A DNA stretch of 64,000 nt from the NCBI GenBank assembly GCA_019637805.1, contig JAHBVB010000001.1:757875-821874 (forward strand), read 5' to 3'. Position numbers and translations under genes: made by a program. This DNA is from Anaerolineales bacterium. GTDB lineage: Bacteria; Chloroflexota; Anaerolineae; Anaerolineales; UBA11579. Below, piece after piece: positions 24,434 through 33,233 of this stretch (positions are counted from its first letter, which is position 1; the number at the start of each line of letters is the position of its first letter). The notes beneath the pieces are model-generated. The model saw nothing but the letters and a program-made list of their open reading frames with translations, ran no database searches and was not told where the DNA came from.

Positions 24434-26806
24434 CTATTGCCGAAAATGTGCCACGGTCACGCCTTCGCCGCCTTCATGCGGCAGCGCAAAATCATAGCGC
24501 TCCACATAGCTGCGCTTGTTCAGCTCCTTGCGCACCATGTCTCGCAGCACCCCGGTGCCCTTGCCGTGCACGATGCGCACCGAAGCCAGCCCAGCTGCAT
24601 AAGCCTGGTCCAAATAGCGATCCAACTGGGCAAAAGCGTCTTCGTAACGTTGGCCGCGCAGGGCAAGCTCGCCGCCTGGGGATTCGGGCAGCACTTGCAC
24701 ACCGCCCCAGCTGCGCTCCGAATTGGCCTGAGCAGCTTGTTCTGGCAGCAGTTCCAGGTCGCCCAGCTTGGCGCGGGCGCGCAAGGCGCCAATTTGAATT
24801 TCGGCTTCGCCTTCTCCCAAGGCGATCACCACGCCGCGGTGGCCCAGGCTACGCACCTGCACCATGTCGCCCAGGCGCAGGGGCCGGTCTGGCGCTGATT
24901 CCGGCACGGCTTGCCGCCGGACGGGCGCTTGCAGCGGTTCTTCCAGAGTTTCCAGCTCGCGCTGCACCACCTGCACATCTTGCAGGGGTTGGCGGGCGCG
25001 GGCCAGCTGGGCGCGCAGTGGCCCTAGTTCGTCGCGCAGAGAGTCCAGCTCAGCCTGGGCTTGCTTGCGCACCTGCTCCAGGATGCTTAGGCGCTCGTCT
25101 TCGATGCCTTCCAGGCGGGCAGCCAGGTCGGCCTGCAGCGCCTGGGCGGAACGCTGCGCCTCTTCGGCTCGCGCCCGGGCTTGGCGGCTGCGTTCGCGCT
25201 CGCGGTGGATCTCGTCCAGCAGGCCTTCGGAGCGCAGCTCCGTGGGGTCAATGCTGCCGCGCGCCGTTTCCACGATCTCTTTGGGCAAGCCCAGGCGGGT
25301 GGCAATCGCCAGGGCATTCGAGCGGCCTGGCAACCCCACCACCAGGTGGTAGGTGGGCGCCAGGGTTTTTAGGTCAAATTCCACACTGGCGTTGACCACG
25401 CCTTGGGTGGCATGGGCGTAATCCTTCAATTCGGGGTAGTGCGTGGCCACAAAAGTGGTGATGCCTGCCTTGACCAAGTGGTCCAGCAGAGCCAGGGCCA
25501 GCGCGGCGCCTTCCTGTGGGTCAGTACCGGCGCCGAGTTCGTCAAAAATCACCAGAGAACGCCGGTCTGCCGACTTGAGGATGCGAATAATGTTGGTGAT
25601 ATGGCCGGAAAACGTGGAAAGCGATTGTTCAATGGATTGTTCATCGCCGATATCGGCGTATACCGCGTCAAAGTAAGATAGCTGGCTGTCTGCGGCGGCG
25701 GGGACATGCAAGCCGCTTTGGCTCATCAACGCCAGCAGACCCACGGTTTTGAGCGTGACAGTCTTGCCGCCCGTGTTGGGGCCGGTGATTACCAGGCAGT
25801 AGTTTTCGGGGAAGAGCTCAATGTCCAGCGGAACCACGCTGGCTGGGTCCAGCAGCGGGTGGCGGGCATTGAAGAGGCGCACGACCACACCGGGGTGGTT
25901 TTGCCCCTTGGCGGGCTGCATGGACAGCAGCTCCACCGGCTGCGCGTCCAGCTCGGTGGCGTAGCGCGCTTTGGCCAATTGCAAATCCAGCTCGGCCAAG
26001 CTTTGCATCACGGCCGCGATGGCGTCGGCTTGCTCAGCGACCAGGGCGCTCAACTCCAGCAGGATGCGCTTCTCCTCGTCGCGTTCAGCTAGCTGTAGTT
26101 CGCGCCAACGGTTGTTCAGCTCCACGACCTGCAACGGCTCGATAAACAAAGTCGCCCCAGAGGAGGACTGGTCGTGCACTACACCCTTGGCGCGCACCCG
26201 CGAATCGGCCTTGATCGGCAATACATAGCGGCCGTCACGCTGGGTAATGATCGGCTCTTGCAAAGCCTTGGCAAACGGTTCACTGGTCAGCAGCTTTTGC
26301 ATGCGCGCCAAGAGCCGTTCGTGCACCACCCCCAGCTCACTGCGAATGGAGCTTAGCTTGGCGGAGGCTGTGTCCAGGATCTCAGCCCGCGGTGAGATGG
26401 CTTTGGTCACAGCGTCCACCACGCCGGATGGGCTGGGCATTTGCTCCGCAATCGCCGCCAGTAACGGCCGCTCGCCCACCTCATCCATCAGCTGGCGGGC
26501 CAGGGTGCGCCCGGCCACCAGGGTGCCTTTGATGTCCAATAGTTCATTGGCGGCCAGGGCTTGGCCGCGCCGCGCCGCTTGCAGATAAGCGCGCAAATCT
26601 CGCGCCCCGCCCACACTGGTCTGCGGCCGCGCTTTGACCAGCTGGCGCGCTTCAGTAGTGAGCGCCAGCCAATGCTGCGCTTCAGCCAGTGAGCTGGCCG
26701 GGCGCAGCTCGGCGGCGCGCTCGACAGACAGGCTGAAGCTGGCATGGCGCGCCAAGCGTGCCAATACCTTGGGAAATTCCAGAGTTTGCAGGGCTTTTTC
26801 GTCCAT
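24434..26806 (-). CDS. mutS2: MutS2-type ATPase with Smr nuclease domain
   Basis: A 790-residue MutS2. Its N-terminus (EKALQTLEFPKVLARLARHASF) and core clamp region lead to an ABC-type ATPase with Walker A GPNTGGKT (342-349), VIFDELGAGTDPQEGAAL as Walker B, and STFSGHITNI. A coiled-coil arm (about 520-630) is followed by the C-terminal Smr domain with HGKGTGVLRDMV. The usual LDLRG motif reads LALRG. MutS2 limits recombination or acts on collided ribosomes in other bacteria. It is divergent from spoVS. Confidence 0.94.
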   Translation of the reverse strand: MDEKALQTLEFPKVLARLARHASFSLSVERAAELRPASSLAEAQHWLALTTEARQLVKARPQTSVGGARDLRAYLQAARRGQALAANELLDIKGTLVAGRTLARQLMDEVGERPLLAAIAEQMPSPSGVVDAVTKAISPRAEILDTASAKLSSIRSELGVVHERLLARMQKLLTSEPFAKALQEPIITQRDGRYVLPIKADSRVRAKGVVHDQSSSGATLFIEPLQVVELNNRWRELQLAERDEEKRILLELSALVAEQADAIAAVMQSLAELDLQLAKARYATELDAQPVELLSMQPAKGQNHPGVVVRLFNARHPLLDPASVVPLDIELFPENYCLVITGPNTGGKTVTLKTVGLLALMSQSGLHVPAAADSQLSYFDAVYADIGDEQSIEQSLSTFSGHITNIIRILKSADRRSLVIFDELGAGTDPQEGAALALALLDHLVKAGITTFVATHYPELKDYAHATQGVVNASVEFDLKTLAPTYHLVVGLPGRSNALAIATRLGLPKEIVETARGSIDPTELRSEGLLDEIHRERERSRQARARAEEAQRSAQALQADLAARLEGIEDERLSILEQVRKQAQAELDSLRDELGPLRAQLARARQPLQDVQVVQRELETLEEPLQAPVRRQAVPESAPDRPLRLGDMVQVRSLGHRGVVIALGEGEAEIQIGALRARAKLGDLELLPEQAAQANSERSWGGVQVLPESPGGELALRGQRYEDAFAQLDRYLDQAYAAGLASVRIVHGKGTGVLRDMVRKELNKRSYVERYDFALPHEGGEGVTVAHFRQ

Positions 26807-26816
26807 CGTTAAACCG

Positions 26817-26822
26817 AGTCTA
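26817..26822 (-). promoter_or_regulatory. -10-like hexamer TAGACT upstream of mutS2
   Basis: On the minus strand TAGACT ends 10 bases before the mutS2 ATG. The same hexamer occurs 6 bases before the epimerase start at 47452. Weak on its own. Confidence 0.35.
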
Positions 26823-26864
26823 TCAGCGAAATTCTTCTCCTGGTGGCATCCGTATCTTTGCCAG

Positions 26865-26893
26865 TTGATTCCTCTGATGAAATTCTGTAGAAT
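26865..26893 (+). promoter_or_regulatory. spoVS promoter
   Basis: TTGATT (26865-26870) and TAGAAT (26888-26893) are separated by exactly 17 bases, a good sigma-70-type promoter. The start would be near 26900, giving a leader of about 38 bases with a GGAGG site before ATG 26938. Confidence 0.75.
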
Positions 26894-26896
26894 TTC
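26879..26896 (+). promoter_or_regulatory. Perfect palindrome over the spoVS -10 box, likely operator
   Basis: GAAATTCT-GT-AGAATTTC forms an 18-base palindrome with 8-base arms and overlaps the TAGAAT hexamer, so a protein bound here would block transcription of spoVS. The regulator is not known. Confidence 0.6.
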
Positions 26897-26937
26897 TGTA
26901 TTGCGCGATCCGCCCTAGAAAAAGCGGAGGGCCAGGC

Positions 26938-27213
26938 ATGGATGTAATCAAAGTATCGGGGGCCTCCCGTACGTCTGCAGTTGCCGGCGCCATTGCTGGC
27001 GTGTTCCGTGAACACAAACGAGCTGAGGTGCAGGCCATCGGCGCTGGCGCAGTCAACCAGGCAGTCAAGGCCCTGGTGCTGGCGCGAGGGTATTTGCGTG
27101 AAGATGGTTACGACGTGGTCTGCTGCCCCGAATTCTCCGACGTCGACATAGACGGCAAAGTGCGCACTGCGATCAAACTAGTCGTCGAAGAGCGAAACCA
27201 ACCCCAAGGCTAA
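26938..27213 (+). CDS. spoVS: SpoVS-like stage V sporulation protein S
   Basis: A 91-residue protein matching SpoVS closely: DVIKVSGASRTSAVAGAIAG, then VQAIGAGAVNQAVKAL and DVVCCPEFSDVDIDGK. SpoVS is a small Alba-like nucleic-acid-binding fold needed for late sporulation in Bacillus but also present in non-sporulating Chloroflexota and Deinococcota, where it probably regulates gene expression. It has its own promoter and operator-like palindrome and a clear terminator, so it is monocistronic. Confidence 0.93.
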   Translation: MDVIKVSGASRTSAVAGAIAGVFREHKRAEVQAIGAGAVNQAVKALVLARGYLREDGYDVVCCPEFSDVDIDGKVRTAIKLVVEERNQPQG

Positions 27214-27215
27214 AA

Positions 27216-27238
27216 ACGCCGCTGAACAGCGGCGTTTT
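27216..27238 (+). terminator. Intrinsic terminator after spoVS
   Basis: An 8-bp stem (27216-27223 with 27228-27235), GAAC loop, followed by TTTGTTTTT. It also faces the end of the convergent kinase gene. Confidence 0.88.
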
Positions 27239-27251
27239 GTTTTTGGGATAT

Positions 27252-27914
27252 CTAATCGCTGTAGCTGCGCACTTCTTCAGGCGAGAAGATGACCTGCTCT
27301 TGCCCTTGCAGGCGCGCCTCCACTTTCTGTGCGATCAATTCCAAATGGCCGTTGTGAGCCACAAAATCCATGTCGTCTGTGGGCACCACCAGCACGGGGC
27401 ATAGCGTGAAGTTGCTGATCCAGTCTTCATAGAGGTCATTCAGCTGGATGAGGTATTGCGGGTCAATGTTGCTTTCGAAATCACGGCCGCGCATGGTGAT
27501 GCGTTTTTGCAGCGTGGGCAAAGAGGCCTGAAGGTAAATCACCAGATCGGGCGGGTGCAGCATGTCGCAAAGTACGTCGTACAGTTTGCGGTAGGTGGCG
27601 TAGTCGCGTTTGCTGATCTGCCCCTGGCGATAGAGATTGGCGGCAAACACTTCCGCATCTTCGTACATCGAGCGGTCCTGCACTACGGATTTGGGGTCTG
27701 CCAGCAGAGAGAGATGCATGCGCAGGCGGTGACTCAAAAAGAAAATCTGGGAATGGAACGCCCAAGTTTTCATGTCTGCGTAAAAATCTGAAAGATAAGG
27801 GTTTTCTGCTACCGGTTCGTAATAGGGTTCCCAAGCAAATCGGGCGCATAATTTGTCTACCAGAGTGGATTTGCCCACGCCAATATTGCCCGCTACTGCT
27901 ACGTACTGTTTCAC
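27252..27914 (-). CDS. Deoxynucleoside kinase
   Basis: A 220-residue P-loop kinase of the deoxyguanosine/deoxyadenosine kinase family. Walker A is GNIGVGKS (9-16), the substrate Glu is in YYEPVAENPY (Glu33), and the DRS motif is Asp80-Arg81-Ser82. A LID-type segment with MRGRDFE follows. It phosphorylates deoxynucleosides for nucleotide salvage. It starts with GTG at 27914 and shares one base with the stop of the PPDK-like gene upstream (TAGTG), so translation is coupled. Confidence 0.9.
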   Translation of the reverse strand: MKQYVAVAGNIGVGKSTLVDKLCARFAWEPYYEPVAENPYLSDFYADMKTWAFHSQIFFLSHRLRMHLSLLADPKSVVQDRSMYEDAEVFAANLYRQGQISKRDYATYRKLYDVLCDMLHPPDLVIYLQASLPTLQKRITMRGRDFESNIDPQYLIQLNDLYEDWISNFTLCPVLVVPTDDMDFVAHNGHLELIAQKVEARLQGQEQVIFSPEEVRSYSD

Positions 27915-30241
27915 TACTCGTCCTCCGGTTTGAGAAAAGCGGCCGAACGGCCCGCTTCAGAATCCATTATAAGCTCAATGATTTGTCCTTGCGCAAAGTC
28001 ATCAACGGAAATGAGGCGCAAACTGTTCTGCAAGCCGGCCAACTCGGGGGCCCAAGTCTCCAGGCGGTTGGGCGTATCGTAAAAGAAAGCGCGGTTGAAC
28101 ACGGCATCCGCATCTTCGAAGTGCACAGCTAGCGGGAAGATACGCGATTCGATCAGGTCTTGGAAGAAATGCGTCCCATAGGAAGGTTCTGGCACCGGGC
28201 CTACCCCCTGCCCGGAGAGCTCGATCAGCGCATGGGTATTGTAGATATCCGCGTAGGACACGCTGATGCCCAGGTCTGGGTTGCTGGTGCCCCAGCGGCC
28301 CGGCCCGACACAAATAAAGTCTTCCGACTCTAACAGCTTGTTGAGTTTGCCAATCGCGCGTGACAAACTAGCGCGGGCTTCTGCGCTGGGCAGACTGTAA
28401 TAGCCTTCCGGCGGCACAAAGACGACGTAGCGAATGCCGCTAATGCGCCCATGTGGCGCCATTTTGCTGGTGGCCAGGATGGTGCGCTTTGCCGGCAGGG
28501 TTTCCGGCAATTCAGCAGTTTCCTCTTGCAAGTGGCTTTGCGGGCGACACTGCAGGATGAAGAATTTGACATCTGCCTTGCCGTCTTTTTCGGGGAGCAA
28601 CTGAACGGTGAATTCCATGTCCACCGGCGATTTGTAATGCTTCTCCAGATATTTCAGAGCGCGGCTCATACGATCCGCCAGCGGAGTGGAGCGAATAGCC
28701 CCGTCCAAGGTCACCACCATTTCGCTGTCCTGCGCTTCCAGCTTGGTGCGGATGGGGCGCAGATCACCGTCTTTGTAGACCGAGGCCAGCATGCGCAAGT
28801 GTGGGTAGCCGGCATCCAGCACCTCGCTCACCGGCAGCGTTTTGAACACATTCTCTTTCAGGTCCACCACGTCCATAAAATGCTGAGAGTAGTTGACCAG
28901 GGAACTGACGTTGGCCGTGGCGCGCAATTCCGGGTGGCTCAGCGCCACCAGACGCGGGTAGTCGTTGCCGATTTGTTCGACGGCATGCGTGCCCAACCCG
29001 GTGACCAGGCGCACAAACCCGGAATTGGGCTGGATCTTGGGCGACCAGCGGAATAGATTGCGGCTGAAAGCTACTCCGGCGAGGTGTGGGAAGTAATAAT
29101 CGCTGTAAGCTTCGCCCTGTACCACCTGCATCAGCACAGCCAAACGCTCGTCATAGTCCTGCAGGCCGTTGGCACGGCGATAGAGCAGCGCGTCCGGGTT
29201 AAGGCCGCTGGCATACACCGCGGCGATCGCCTGCGTCAGGGCGTGCAGATTTTCTTCCGGCGTGCCCTGGTTGGGGCAAAAGAAGCTGGCGTATTTGCCG
29301 GCAAAAGATGAACCAAAGTTGTCCTCCAGAAGGCTGGAAGAGCGCACGATGACGGGGGAATTGCCAACCTTTTCCAGCATTTTGGCCAGTTCTGCCAGGA
29401 TGTCTTCGGGGAAGCTGCCCGCCGCGTACTCCTGCTGGATCGTGGCGTACTCGTTGCGGATCTGGTCTTCGTCTTTATACTTCTGGTCAGCCCAGTGGAT
29501 CATGTTGTTGTTGGCCATGAAGGCATACATCACATCTGCCCCAAGGAAATACGATTCGGGGATGGTCACGTTTTGGGCGATGTCCTTCTCGGCCACGCGC
29601 TGCAAGATGCGCAGGGCCAGCAGCATACCGGCGGCTTTGCCGCCTACCTTGCCCTTGCCAATCTTGTGATGCCGGATGGCGAGCAAGTCGTCGAGCGTGA
29701 ACCACTCTTTGGCGATGTTGACGTAGGCCAATTGGTCGGAGATGGTGGAGCGGATCAGGACTACCTTGATCTCGCGTTCGCGCGCTTCGTATTTGGCGCG
29801 CTCCGCCAATGGCAGACGCGCGATCATTTTGGCTTGTTCAAACAAGGCTTCCTGAGGGGCCAGCTCCGGGTTGAAGGTGCGCTGCAGGTCTTCACTCTCT
29901 GCGCCCCGTTCCGCCAGCACCTGGCGTACGATATCGTCAAAGACCTTGAAAGGCAGGTTGTTGGCGAAATGCAGGTCGGTCAGGTGTTCACGCACGATAT
30001 CCAGGCGTTGCTTCCAGTCGTCCGAAGCCTCTTCATCCACCGTGTTTTGCATGCCTTCACGGATCTGGGAATTGGTAGCCTGCTGCTGGACCAGCTCTTC
30101 CAGCGCGGCCGGCGTAATGATGCCGCGCTCAAACATTTCCTGGCGCATACGGGTGCGCATGCGCCGGCGCAGCAGCGGGTACTGGGCCAGAGCCAGGTAG
30201 ATGCGATAAGTCGGGTCGAAAGAGCTGAGCGGTAGCGCCAT
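27914..30241 (-). CDS. PPDK-like ATP-grasp protein lacking the swivelling His domain
   Basis: A 775-residue protein with the PEP synthase/PPDK nucleotide-binding domain: VGGKAAGMLLALRIL (around residue 197), SPVIVRSSSLLEDNFGSSFAGKY (around 295) and the closing segment DMEFTVQ...FFILQCRPQS (around 560). The phosphohistidine motif GGxTSHAA of the central domain and the PEP-binding TIM barrel are absent. About 200 N-terminal residues and 200 C-terminal residues (PGRWGTSNPDLGISVSYADI) have no assignment. It follows dnaN and is coupled to the deoxynucleoside kinase. Function unknown; a phosphotransfer role is inference. Confidence 0.8.
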   Translation of the reverse strand: MALPLSSFDPTYRIYLALAQYPLLRRRMRTRMRQEMFERGIITPAALEELVQQQATNSQIREGMQNTVDEEASDDWKQRLDIVREHLTDLHFANNLPFKVFDDIVRQVLAERGAESEDLQRTFNPELAPQEALFEQAKMIARLPLAERAKYEAREREIKVVLIRSTISDQLAYVNIAKEWFTLDDLLAIRHHKIGKGKVGGKAAGMLLALRILQRVAEKDIAQNVTIPESYFLGADVMYAFMANNNMIHWADQKYKDEDQIRNEYATIQQEYAAGSFPEDILAELAKMLEKVGNSPVIVRSSSLLEDNFGSSFAGKYASFFCPNQGTPEENLHALTQAIAAVYASGLNPDALLYRRANGLQDYDERLAVLMQVVQGEAYSDYYFPHLAGVAFSRNLFRWSPKIQPNSGFVRLVTGLGTHAVEQIGNDYPRLVALSHPELRATANVSSLVNYSQHFMDVVDLKENVFKTLPVSEVLDAGYPHLRMLASVYKDGDLRPIRTKLEAQDSEMVVTLDGAIRSTPLADRMSRALKYLEKHYKSPVDMEFTVQLLPEKDGKADVKFFILQCRPQSHLQEETAELPETLPAKRTILATSKMAPHGRISGIRYVVFVPPEGYYSLPSAEARASLSRAIGKLNKLLESEDFICVGPGRWGTSNPDLGISVSYADIYNTHALIELSGQGVGPVPEPSYGTHFFQDLIESRIFPLAVHFEDADAVFNRAFFYDTPNRLETWAPELAGLQNSLRLISVDDFAQGQIIELIMDSEAGRSAAFLKPEDE

Positions 30242-30254
30242 GGTTAGATTAAAC

Positions 30255-30280
30255 CCTGCGCGCCGTATTCGGCGCGCAGG
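30255..30280 (-). terminator. Hairpin between dnaN and the PPDK-like gene
   Basis: A 10-bp stem (30255-30264 with 30271-30280) and six-base loop. On the minus strand it follows the dnaN stop and is trailed by GTTTAAT, a weak U-tract. It may terminate or attenuate dnaN transcripts before the PPDK-like gene. Confidence 0.6.
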
Positions 30281-30310
30281 AGATGATACTGATTTTGGGT
30301 GCGACGTAGT

Positions 30311-31444
30311 CTATTTGCCCAAATGCATGGGCATGATCACGTGCAAAAAGTCCTGGTCGCCCACTGGGCGGATGACGCCGGGTGCCGCGGGAGCCGTGGT
30401 TTCCAGGGCCACATCGGAGCTCTTCATCACGTCCAGGGCTTCCCGCAGGTAGCGCACGTTGAAAGCGATGAGGATCTCCTGACCTTCGACGATGGCGTCG
30501 ATCTTGCTGTCGTTGGACCCTGTCTCCTCGGACTGGGCTGAGATCTCGACCGTGCCGGGGCTGCCATTGTCGCCGGGCTTGATATCCAGCCGAGCGATGT
30601 GCGAGCTTTCGCGGGCGAAAATCTCGGACTGCTTGGCAGCCTTGAGGAAGGCCCCGGCCGAGACCACTGTGCGGGTCTTGTGGCCGTTGGGGATGATCTG
30701 GTTGTATTCCGGGAAGGCGCCTTCAACCAACTGGCAGCGCAACTCGGCGTTTTTGAGGCTGAAAACGATCTGGCCGCGCCCAGCGGGCAACACCATGTGG
30801 ATCTGTTCTTTGTCGTCCGAAGCGATGCGAGCCAGCTCATTGAGGGCACGGGCGGGCACGATGGCGCGCAGCGGTTGGTCCAGCGGGGCGGCCAGCTTTG
30901 CCTTGCGCACGGAGAGACGGAAGCCGTCTGCCGCAGCCATCGTGATAGTGTCGCCCTCTACGGTGACGAGCACGCCGGTGAGTACCGGCCGGGCATCGTC
31001 GCGCGAAGCGGCGAAGACCACCTGGCCGATCATTTCCTTGAAGTCACCGGCGTTGAGCTCGATGCCGGCGGATTTGTCTGGTTCGGGCATTGGCGGGAAC
31101 TCTTGCGCATCAATGCCTTTGATCTCGGCGTGCGAACGCCCGGCGCTGAGCTGCAGCGTCTGGGTACGCACGGCCAGTTCCATGTGGATCGTATCATTGG
31201 GGAAAGTAGCGACCAGGTCTGCCAGGGTGCGGGCAGGCACGGTGGTGGCGCCGGGTTCTTCGATCTTGGCGCCGATCCAGGCGGTGATGCCCAGCTCACG
31301 GTCTGTGGCTGAGAGCTTGAGGCGGCCGTCTTCGGCTGCAATCAGAACATTGGCCAGAATGGCATGGGTACTGCGCGGTGAAACCGCGCGTGAAACAATA
31401 TTAAGCCCCTGTGCCAGATTTTCCTGCAATACGGAGATCTTCAT
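30311..31444 (-). CDS. dnaN: DNA polymerase III beta subunit (sliding clamp)
   Basis: A 377-residue clamp with the typical start MKISVLQENLAQGLNIVSRAVSPRS and three repeated domains; YLREALDVM and the C-terminal end HVIMPMHLGK (equivalent to VIMPMRL) are characteristic. It encircles DNA and holds the replicative polymerase. dnaA and recF are not adjacent, so the usual dnaA-dnaN cluster is split here. A TATACT hexamer on the minus strand ends 13 bases before the ATG, and no ribosome-binding site is visible. Confidence 0.96.
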   Translation of the reverse strand: MKISVLQENLAQGLNIVSRAVSPRSTHAILANVLIAAEDGRLKLSATDRELGITAWIGAKIEEPGATTVPARTLADLVATFPNDTIHMELAVRTQTLQLSAGRSHAEIKGIDAQEFPPMPEPDKSAGIELNAGDFKEMIGQVVFAASRDDARPVLTGVLVTVEGDTITMAAADGFRLSVRKAKLAAPLDQPLRAIVPARALNELARIASDDKEQIHMVLPAGRGQIVFSLKNAELRCQLVEGAFPEYNQIIPNGHKTRTVVSAGAFLKAAKQSEIFARESSHIARLDIKPGDNGSPGTVEISAQSEETGSNDSKIDAIVEGQEILIAFNVRYLREALDVMKSSDVALETTAPAAPGVIRPVGDQDFLHVIMPMHLGK

Positions 31445-31457
31445 AGCCAGTTTCCGA

Positions 31458-31463
31458 AGTATA
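31458..31463 (-). promoter_or_regulatory. -10-like hexamer TATACT upstream of dnaN
   Basis: TATACT on the minus strand ends 13 bases before the dnaN ATG; only about 47 bases separate dnaN from the sulfatase gene. The leader would be a few bases long. Confidence 0.45.
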
Positions 31464-31491
31464 CACTGGATTTTGCCCGGCCCGAATAGAG

Positions 31492-33216
31492 CTAATCGCT
31501 GATAAACAACGGCTCGCCGTCGTTTACGCCGCCACGGATAATCCCATCTTCTACATAGGCGCCGCTAACCAGCGAAGGCTCATAGAGGATGACAGGCGGG
31601 ATGCGCACATTTAAGATGCTGGTGTCCTGATAGAGATAAGCGAATATGGCGGGAAAAAGGTCCTGCAGTACGACGATTTGGTCGTATTGCTTATAGGTTT
31701 GGGTTGGCCAACGGATCGCAAGAAAGGTACCGAAGCGATCTTGAATGTCGTAGCGAGTAATTTCTCGCAGATTGTAGCCGCCTTCGCTGGTTGAATAGCA
31801 ATTTTTGCTCAGGTATGGACCGTGGTCACCAGCCACGATGATAATGGCGTGAGGATCGAATTGGAGTAGAGTATCAAGATCCATACGCATTTCCTGATTG
31901 GCAAGACGCACGTTTTTTGCGTAAAGCTCTTTTTCGTTTGGCAGGCAGGCGCCGGAGTTTTGACTGTGCCCGGGTAAATAGGAATGCGAATAATGAAAGA
32001 GTGGGGAAGAGGGGATCTCTTGAAATAACTGGAGTTTGCGTTGCAGAAAACCTGCATTGGTGTGGCTGTCAAAACCAATATCAAAACGAAATTCCCCCAC
32101 AAGGATCCCGTCCAGCAACACCTGTGCTACTGGTTTGCTTTCGGGAAAGGTCACATCATATCCAGAGTTGATGCCCTGAAAGAAGAAGTCCGAAGGAAAT
32201 ATGCCGTAGGTGTCGTAACCCAGGTTTTGCAGCGCCTCATGGACGATGCCGTTGCCCGAAGCGCCAGATCGGGAGTTGCCGTAAAAATCCGTGGAGGCAT
32301 TGAGCACGGTACTGATGGAGGCCACGGAATGGCCACCGATAGAGTAGGTGTGTGGGTACAGCCTAAAGCCTTGCTGGACCAGATACTCTTCCTGCTCGCC
32401 ATTGTCGATGCCATATTGCAGCATGGTTTCGTTGGCAACGTAGGAATCATAGATCAAAAGGTAAATGTTGGGTGTTTGGGCTGGTGGTTCATCTGCCACA
32501 GCCTGCAGCAAAGGGTGCTGCGTCAACGGTAAGCTGTCTGTACCAGTTGTGGCCGGCGCCTCCCAGTTTGCGAGGCCGTTGGAGATGAAGTATGTCGCAA
32601 TCAGCAGATAAAGCAGCGCCCGGTGTTTTGAACGATACAGCAAAAAGGCAAGGGTAAATAATGCCAAGACGATTGAGAGCTGTATTTTGAGCTCCCCCTC
32701 AGAGAACCACCGGAAACTGGCACTAAGAGCGGCCATATTGGTGAGCATGAAGACAAAAGTCAGGCCAGAAATACGCAAAACAGAAAGTGAAGCCCGCTGC
32801 TGCAAGATTGCCGGGATGAGCAAAACCACCATCGCAGAACAAACCAGAAACAAACCGAGCAGATAGCTCACATCCGCTAAGGTGAGAATCTCTTGATTCT
32901 TGAGGAGGTACTGCACTACGGGGGTCAGCGGTAGTAGCAAGAGTAGCCAATCAAGTTTGTTGCCCAACACATCCTTGGGCGGGGATGCGCCTGCCGACAT
33001 ACGGAGCGTTAGCAGATAAGCCATTAGCGCAATGCCCGCCAGTCCAAGCATTGCTGGCCAGAGAGCCTGCGTAAACGCCAGATTGACCCCATCTGGCAGC
33101 TGACGTAGAGCGGAAATGTAATGGGCAAAAATAAGGCAGTAGGCGGATAGGACAACTGCCGGAATGATCAGGTTGCGCAGCCAGAAAGCTGATTTATTCA
33201 TGTTTGTCGGAACCAT
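31492..33216 (-). CDS. Membrane-bound sulfatase/phosphotransferase (alkaline phosphatase superfamily)
   Basis: A 574-residue protein. The first half has about six transmembrane helices (11-33, 48-68, 85-105, 112-135, 145-172, 178-220). The C-terminal extracellular domain is of the sulfatase/LTA-synthase fold: NIYLLIYDSYV carries a metal-binding Asp, a Ser/Thr in SIGGHSVASIST may be the nucleophile, and VAGDHGPY gives the late metal site. Such enzymes transfer phospho-groups to, or hydrolyse them from, surface glycans. It is last in an operon with a methyltransferase and a small membrane protein. An ATG at 33201 is an alternative start. Confidence 0.82.
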   Translation of the reverse strand: MVPTNMNKSAFWLRNLIIPAVVLSAYCLIFAHYISALRQLPDGVNLAFTQALWPAMLGLAGIALMAYLLTLRMSAGASPPKDVLGNKLDWLLLLLPLTPVVQYLLKNQEILTLADVSYLLGLFLVCSAMVVLLIPAILQQRASLSVLRISGLTFVFMLTNMAALSASFRWFSEGELKIQLSIVLALFTLAFLLYRSKHRALLYLLIATYFISNGLANWEAPATTGTDSLPLTQHPLLQAVADEPPAQTPNIYLLIYDSYVANETMLQYGIDNGEQEEYLVQQGFRLYPHTYSIGGHSVASISTVLNASTDFYGNSRSGASGNGIVHEALQNLGYDTYGIFPSDFFFQGINSGYDVTFPESKPVAQVLLDGILVGEFRFDIGFDSHTNAGFLQRKLQLFQEIPSSPLFHYSHSYLPGHSQNSGACLPNEKELYAKNVRLANQEMRMDLDTLLQFDPHAIIIVAGDHGPYLSKNCYSTSEGGYNLREITRYDIQDRFGTFLAIRWPTQTYKQYDQIVVLQDLFPAIFAYLYQDTSILNVRIPPVILYEPSLVSGAYVEDGIIRGGVNDGEPLFISD

Positions 33217-33233
33217 GCAACCATGTGGTCAGT

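Noticed and set aside
23869..25395. 508-codon open frame on the plus strand
   Set aside because: It is antisense to the carboxylase beta gene and mutS2 and spans both plus their gap, with a repetitive Arg/Pro/Ala-rich product.
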